Of a DNA stretch of 64,000 bases, positions 57,645 to 64,000 are shown piece by piece (position 1 is the stretch's first letter; every line of letters begins with the position of its first letter). Under the pieces are notes generated by a model, which saw only the letters and a list, made by a program, of their open reading frames with translations, was not told the origin of the DNA and did not search any database. Origin of the DNA: Syncephalis plumigaleata (Eukaryota > Zoopagomycota > Zoopagomycetes > Zoopagales > Piptocephalidaceae); NCBI GenBank assembly GCA_025201365.1, contig JAIXMF010000021.1:62001-126000 (forward strand), read 5' to 3'. Position numbers and translations under genes: made by a program.

Positions 57645-60589
57645 TTAACCGGTAGCAATGCCTAGCAGTTGAATAGTTCCAGTTTGAACGGAGCTATCCA
57701 CGTCAACGTTGCCGGCCTTGGTCAATACCGATGATGAGACACCACCATTCTTGGCTGAAGTGGCCGCCAAATTTGCACCACCCTTGCTAAAGACATTGGC
57801 GATACCTTTTACGGTGATGGCACCGGAAAGCCAGGTGTCATAGTTGGATCGAACGGTACTGGTGGTGGCATCGAACGGAATGAAGGGACGGAACGTGAAT
57901 AGACGCAGTTTATATTGACCATCAGCTACCGCAGAGATAGTGTCATCGAATTGGTTGAACGATGGCATGGGTTGGATCAGACCGGTCCAGGCACTCCATT
58001 GATCGTCGTTGACATCGCTCTTTGTCGCGTCCAATGCACCGCCGTAGGCATCGGCGGCAACACCGAGAATGTTGCCATTTGTATCCTCAACAACGACAAA
58101 TGCCCAGGGGGATGGTGTCTCAAGACGGAAACGTAGCGCGACATATTCGCCGCCATCATTGACCAATCGATTGTTCGTTGAACTAATGGAAACAACGCCA
58201 TTAGGATCGATATAGTCGAGGCGGGGATAAGTGCTAGACACTCGGTGAAGTGGACCGATGTTTTGTTGCGCACCACGAGATGTCTGGTAAGGAATGTGAC
58301 GCACGGTCTGAACACCGGTGGAGGCATCCTTGTGCACCGCTTCGATGAGACCGTTGAATATAAAGTATTTGCTCGAGCCCGACTGATAGGGCGGGTAAAG
58401 TGTGATGGTAGTCGACTCGGAACGGATCTGATTTGGATTGGTGACCGATGACGCGCTAACGCTGATGCTGTTCGGATTCGCGCTAAATGCCGATGGTGCC
58501 GCATCGATGCTAAGACTTGTACGCGCGCGACTGTCCCAGTTGGATATCGCAACACCTGGGATATGACGGAAAGTGATCGTACCAGCTGGGATATTCCCGG
58601 TAAGCTTAATGGTAAACGTTTGAGCAGCGGTCGAACCACCCTCGTCGCTACCGACAAATCCAAGTGACAAAGGACTGAGACCCCAGGCTTTCTCGGTGGA
58701 GGGAAGACCCTGGGCAATACCGCTACCGCTAAATGGAATGGACGACGTGTACGAGGTGCTATTACTAAGCTGCTTGGCCATATCGGGAGCCGGCTTAGAG
58801 ACGGTCGTTTGCGTAAGAAGTCGACGAACGGCCAAGGGACGCTCGACAGCGGCACGGTGCTACCGAGCTTCTGGATGAGTGCGGCGGCTAGACCGGCCAC
58901 TTGAGGTGCAGCCAAACTAGTGCCCGACAAAAGCGCATAGGATCCCAGTGCCACTGGATACGTGCTGTAGATTGACTCGCCAAAGTAGGAGAGATCCGGT
59001 TTGACATTAGTAATATCGACGTGGGTCCATTCGAGCCGAATGCCGACGACTGGTAAGAGGCGGTCGACGTGTAATCAGCGGTGGATGTGCGCCATCTAAT
59101 GGTGGTACTACTACTCTCACTAGACAGTAAATTGTACAGTTTCTTGCCATCACTATTGCGATGACAAGTGTGTAGATGTTGACGGCGGATGTGTCGACCA
59201 CCGGTGTCACGAGCGTGTTATCCGTGTTGACAATGAAAATACCCAAAGCTTTAGCGTTTTGCGCGTTAACTGCCTTCGTGGTAAAGTCGCAGTTACCGCG
59301 ATTAAGCACGACAACCTTGCCACTATAGCTGGCAGTGTAAGGCGCACATCCATCGGGATTGCTAAACTCCACTCGTTTCACCGTCTTGTAGGTGGCAGTT
59401 GGCACGTAGGTACGATTGGCGGCCAAGTAGTGAATGGTACTACTATCGTCATCGAGCGTGAACGAAATGCCTTGGTGGTCGAGTCGCTGGTGGAGGCCAC
59501 GGAGATGACATCGGGGGCTAGACCGGGACTCGAGATGGTGGTCAATCCGGTAATACCATCATTACCGGCGGATGCCACCACAGTAATGCCGCGAGCGATT
59601 AAGGCTTGCGCAGCCAACGAGTCGATACCATCGGTGAAGAACTTGCCCGTACCAATGGAGATGTTGACGACATCCATGCCATCGGTAGCGGCACGTTCCA
59701 ACGCGCTAATAAGAACGTCGATACCTACACCGCCTGTGCAACCGAGTACACGGTAAGCACCAAGGGTAGCGGCGGGTGCAGCACCGGTAACCTCGCTGGA
59801 ACTCGCAGCCACTAGACCGGCCACATGCGTACCGTGTCCATTGCAAACATCGCGAGGATCCGTGTCGGGTACCGCTTGCCAACCGGTCGATGGCCAACTG
59901 GCACCGGTGTAGGCATCACTGACAAAATCGTAGCCGTAGGCCACTTTACATCCAGCACCGAAACAACCGCCGAGTGCCGAGTGCGTATAATCGATACCCG
60001 AGTCTACGATGCCCACCTTCACGCCTTGGCCGGCACTCGTGTCAGTATTCCCACCGATACTTTGACGACGTTGTAAGCGTGACAAATGTCGTTGATAGCC
60101 AGTACTATGTACAATAGGCGTATGACTACTACCGCTAGTCACCGGTTTAACTTGCTTCACGCCCGAATAACTAGTCACCAGATTGAAGCTCCACTCGTTA
60201 CCGTCGAGAACATCGAGCACCACCGCGTTCAATAGCACGTTGTAGGAACGACGAAGTTGCACGTTCAAGCGCTGTTTAACGAACGAGACAAATTCCGCTT
60301 GTTGCTGTGCTACCTGACTACTGCCGAGTGGCGCGTCAAGTACAACAATATAGGATTTTGGCACGTATCCCGTACCGGTATACTTGATGGTAAGTGGGGA
60401 GTCGGCACGAGCAAACAAACGATGTCGTGTGGTTGGTGTGACATCATCGCGTCGTACGAGTGATTGACGATGTACTTGATTCTTATGCTCGATAGCATTA
60501 AACGGAAAACGAAACGCAGCGTTAACATTGGTACTCGCGATCACCATAGCGAGTACCGCCGATAACAGTGCATTATCAGCGAGACGCAT
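57645..60589 (-). CDS. Secreted subtilisin-family (S8) protease (four apparent single-base losses)
   Basis: Extracellular serine protease of the large PA-domain subtilase type. Signal peptide MRLADNALLSAVLAMVIASTNVNA; I9 propeptide SYIVVLDAP...VVLDV; catalytic Asp in VGIVDSGIDYTHSA; His in NGHGTHVAGLVA; oxyanion Asn in ASAGNDG; PA domain about 59.0-59.4 kb (VLNRGNCDFTTKA); catalytic Ser in LSGTSLAAPQVAG. A beta-rich C-terminal domain of about 390 residues ends the protein. The frame jumps by -1 near 59470, 59155, 59035 and 58835; 2945 bp plus four equals 983 codons with no intron. Each break fits one base lost from TTTT, AAA, CCCC or CCCC. If real, the product would end before the catalytic Ser. 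Such proteases serve nutrition or host attack in fungi. Confidence 0.82.
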
Positions 60590-61980
60590 CTTTTGCTGTC
60601 AATTAGATGGTAATGGAAATCACAAGAATAGATACAATTAGTATGATACGAATAATGTAATGTAATAATAATAATAATAATAATAACGAATACTAGTTGA
60701 CTAGTAAGGAGTAGATAGGTGAATAGGTGATAGACAAGTAAGTAAGCAGACGAGTAGGCAATGCTCATTGCCAAGGCTACTATCTCTTTATTATATAGGT
60801 TGCAATAGTCATTGTAGAAGCGCAATTGTATTGTACATGCTGTTAAATGTCCGATAAGTTGGATTGCAGTTTCGTAGTCCGCGTCTAGTAATATACGGTA
60901 CTATTTTGGTCATTGATCTAAATAGTATATTCGCAAGCCATCACTTATTGATGTTCAAGTGCGGATTAATGAGATAACATAGAATGCATGGGATACGTTA
61001 AATTACAATGGACAACAACCTAGCTAGACGAGTTCTAGTAAACAGATAGGATCTATAGGAAACGAATAGAAGATAATCAAAGAGTAACTGATCGAATCAT
61101 GGACTATACTGGCCAATTATCAGGTTGATCAAGTGTTCTAAATTGCTAAATTGAATCAATGATAAATAAGGTAATGGACATTGACATTCACAGAGCTTGA
61201 AAGAATAGATTATTCCTTGGCTAGTACATGTATATTCATTCAATGACATGTGTAAACATGTATGCGTGCATGTATAATCTATGAGTTTATAGTACTGCTG
61301 TCTAGCGTATACACACTAATATACGACAAGATAGCAGCAAGTAGCATTGTTTGTTTGTTGATTATACAGTACAATAGAGAGAGAGCGTGTCTCCCTTTAA
61401 TTGTTACATGTCCACAAATGGTTGTAGTGATATTGGATGAGTTCCAATTGGAATGTTGCCATTCCGCTAAATTGCATAGTAGATTAGCATGTTTGTACCC
61501 ATGCCTTGTAAACAACTTAAATAAGCTCCTTGTACTTTTGGCGTACAATATGGAATAATCTATAGCTGCCACCTTGAGCTAAGGTAGATTCGCCCGTATT
61601 ACAGTAGGCATTGCTCATCGGAGTATGGCATAATCGTGCCATTGCTTCATCACGTCAATCGTTAGACTATGATAATCGTGGATTGATCACTAGTTGGCTG
61701 TGTTGACTTTTTGTCAATGTATCATTCTAAATTCAGTATATCCACTTGACTACAGATACAATATACGCATAGATTCATATCTACTAGTTGATCTCATCAT
61801 AGTATAACCATGTTGTCGTTGTTGTTGTCTACGCGTTGTTACTCATTAAGCAATGTAATCGACATTGATGAAATGTGACTCATATTAAATGGCGATAATT
61901 AGCGAGATTTACTTGGTAGCAACATTGTGTTTCTTTGTTTTTGTTTTTTTCCTAATCATTTATCCTTCTACTACGTTGCA
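60590..61980. other. Divergent spacer, subtilase / SDO1
   Basis: 1.4 kb without a gene. An AAT run lies at about 60663-60685 close to the subtilase start; the rest is ordinary AT-rich sequence. Confidence 0.45.
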
Positions 61981-63147
61981 ATGTCTATCTTTCAACCGAG
62001 CAATCAAATCAAGTACGTGTAGCAGTCTATAGACAGCATAGCATACTACTAAACTAATCTACGCGTGGATACACCCGATAGACTCACCAATGTATCGATT
62101 GTACGCCTTAAAAAAGGTGGCAAACGCTTTGAGGTTGCTTGCTATAAAAACAAAGTAATGGAATGGCGGAACAATGTGTAAGTTGACGTAGTCATTACTG
62201 CGATAGTTCACCACTCGTATCGTACTATGACAGTATACTAATATTAACGATGGAATACTTAATATTTGCTTTGTTAACAACATAGTGAAACGGATTTGGA
62301 CGAAGTATTACAGATTCACTCGGTGTTCGTCAATGTCTCCAAGGGTCAGGTGGCCAGTAAGGCAGATTTGACGAAATGTTTCAAGAAAGATAATGATGAC
62401 GAGATTATTCGCGAGGTAAGTGTCATCATGAATGTCAACGTGTATTTGCACTAGTAGCCTCCTGACCATCCCTCCATGTAGATATTAGCCAAAGGGGAGA
62501 TGCAAGTGAGTGATCGAGAACGCTCGCATCAACTGGAGAATCTACACCGTGACATCATCACGACGGTGGCCGAGAAATGCGTCAACCCCGAGACTAAACG
62601 ACCCTACACCGTAACAATGATTGAAAGTGCCGTTGAACAGCTGCATCTCTCGGTTAATCCAAATCGAAGTGCTAAACAGCAGGTAAGTTAACACACATAT
62701 AGCACAGCATAGTATAGCATTGTATTATAGTAGTTGTCATGTCTAATTGATACATATCCTTTGTAATAATTAGGCACTTGATGTGATTCGACAACTACAA
62801 GAGAAACAAATTATTCCTATTGCACGAGCACAAATGCGTATTCGTATTACAATGCCTGCCAAGGAGGCGAAGAAATCCAAAGAGAAGTTGACACCGCTTA
62901 TCGGTTCGATTGAAGATGAAGATTGGTCGGATGATTATGAATTGGTAATTATTGCAAATATTTGCTACTATTGATTTATTGTATACTAATTGTTTGTTAT
63001 TATTACAATGTAATCAAGGTTTGTCTCATTGATCCCGGTCAGTATAGAACCATTACAGATTTAATTCAAGCAGAGAGTCGTGGTCGTGGTCGAATAGATC
63101 TACTCAGTTTAAGTGAAATGGCCGAAGGCGATGAAAAGTTCGACTAG
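61981..63147 (+). CDS. SDO1: Ribosome maturation protein SDO1/SBDS
   Basis: Works with the GTPase EFL1 to release eIF6/Tif6 from nascent 60S subunits. Six exons: 61981-62012, 62082-62177, 62286-62415, 62482-62682, 62774-62944 and 63019-63147; 252 aa, normal length, all phases closed. N-terminal SBDS domain: [48 protein letters not shown]. Middle domain: [51 protein letters not shown]-terminal domain: [13 protein letters not shown] and [12 protein letters not shown]. Intact and highly conserved; its clean frame contrasts with nearby broken genes. Confidence 0.96.
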
Positions 63148-64000
63148 AATTGATATAATATATATCTAGTTCTATTGATAATCATTCAATAAAACTACGA
63201 GTGAGAAAAGATGACACAATACATTATAAATCAAGCGTTACATTTATCCTATGAATAATAGCTCTAGTAATCCACTAATAGTATTCATTTATTGACATAT
63301 GATTGTCCTCTAATGTTAGTGTCTCCTTTGGCTTTTTATTTATCTCTAAAAGAAGTCAAGTTGCTCCACCACCATTCAACAATGACAAAGGAATAGGAAG
63401 GAAGAAAGCAAGCAAGCAAGAAAAAGGGGAAAGGAGATGCGAGGGACTATAATTAATTCAATGTTTGCTTGTCACTTCCTCTTCTTCTTATCCCTTAAAG
63501 CTGGGCATGCTCCGGCAGTCATTGGCCATTATAATGAAGTAGATGTGTACATGCATATCTGCTTGTCTGTATATGATAATCGTTTATGGTTTAAAGGTAG
63601 ACGATAATGCTTACTTCTTCCCTCCCCCTTTGAATGACTAGATGCATGCAAGTAATGTTACGCACTGACACATCAACAATTGTCCCTTGGTAGGGATTAA
63701 TAGTATATATCAGGCGTATCCCTTACGTAGCCAATGATTACAAAATAGCTTAATTGAATTACTACTATTACTACTACAAAAGAAAGTGTAAGTATTGCTT
63801 GCTAATTTCGTGTTGTCCGTTTTTATTGATCTCTACTAGCGAATCTATTCACATTCATCCTCTCCTTCTATCTATAGTACTTGTTTACGTACATTATTGG
63901 TTAATTACTTATTGTATCAATAGAGTACAGGATAATACACATACACATACATACACACATACAACATGCCTTGCTATCGACCACGTATTACACGTCATTA
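63148..64000. other. 3' flank of SDO1 to window end
   Basis: AATAAAA near 63188 is a likely polyadenylation signal. No gene seen in the remainder; AAGC/AAGG-rich DNA at 63390-63440 and ACAT repeats near 63940. Confidence 0.45.

Noticed and set aside
57977-58954. 325-codon Arg/Pro/Leu-rich ORF in the subtilase region
   Set aside because: Its first third is the true subtilase frame (GTSLAAP); the rest is an out-of-frame shadow of the conserved C-terminal domain.

Overview
This window is nuclear DNA of a fungus, most likely an early-diverging filamentous lineage (Zoopagomycota or Mucoromycota are my best guesses; the sequence alone does not settle the phylum). The grounds are short GT-AG introns of about 45-100 bp in most genes, AT-rich spacers full of tri- and tetranucleotide runs, a LINE of the fungal Tad/I type, LaeA-like methyltransferases, a fungal vacuolar amino-acid transporter, and a monopolin-like (Csm1/Pcs1) protein.

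Layout. (1) 1-23.8 kb: six paralogous SAM-dependent methyltransferase genes (MT1-MT6, the first cut by the window edge), all on the + strand, separated by 0.5-2.4 kb of low-complexity DNA. Four of the five complete copies begin Met-Gly-x-x-x-Ser/Thr-Lys plus basic residues, a textbook N-myristoylation signal. A full-length LINE (3482-10024, opposite strand, both ORFs open, 19-bp target-site duplication) sits between MT2 and MT3. (2) 24.1-28.1 kb: a small zinc-finger/G-patch protein, a BAHD-type acyltransferase and a short-chain dehydrogenase. (3) 29-37.3 kb, all on the - strand: a 1323-aa alpha/beta-hydrolase with a long disordered N-terminus carrying seven Trp-rich motifs, tRNA methyltransferase TRM10, and an AVT-type amino-acid transporter. 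(4) 37.3-41.8 kb: a 4.5-kb gene-free stretch. (5) 41.8-57.5 kb: thymidylate synthase, a Csm1/Pcs1-like protein with an AT-hook, an interrupted secreted-protein gene, a 13-exon membrane protein I do not recognise, a small secreted Gly/Ala-rich protein, TFIIH subunit SSL1, a second BAHD-like gene lacking its catalytic His, and mitochondrial ClpP with a 6-nt microexon. (6) 57.6-63.1 kb: a secreted subtilisin-type protease and the ribosome-maturation factor SDO1/SBDS.

The right half is mostly housekeeping. The left third is a lineage-specific expanded family. The genes do not form one pathway. MT1-MT6, the two BAHD genes and the SDR are enzymes of types often found in secondary metabolism, but no synthase or other backbone gene is present, so I do not call a biosynthetic cluster.

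Several otherwise well-conserved genes (SSL1, the subtilase, the SDR, one BAHD gene) have reading frames that each jump by -1 one to four times, always as if one base of a short homopolymer were missing. Because SSL1 is an essential gene in model fungi, I read this mainly as consensus error in the assembly rather than gene decay. Coordinates and splice sites come from manual translation and should be good to within a few bases. I saw no LTR retroelement, virus-like element, CRISPR array, rRNA or tRNA gene.
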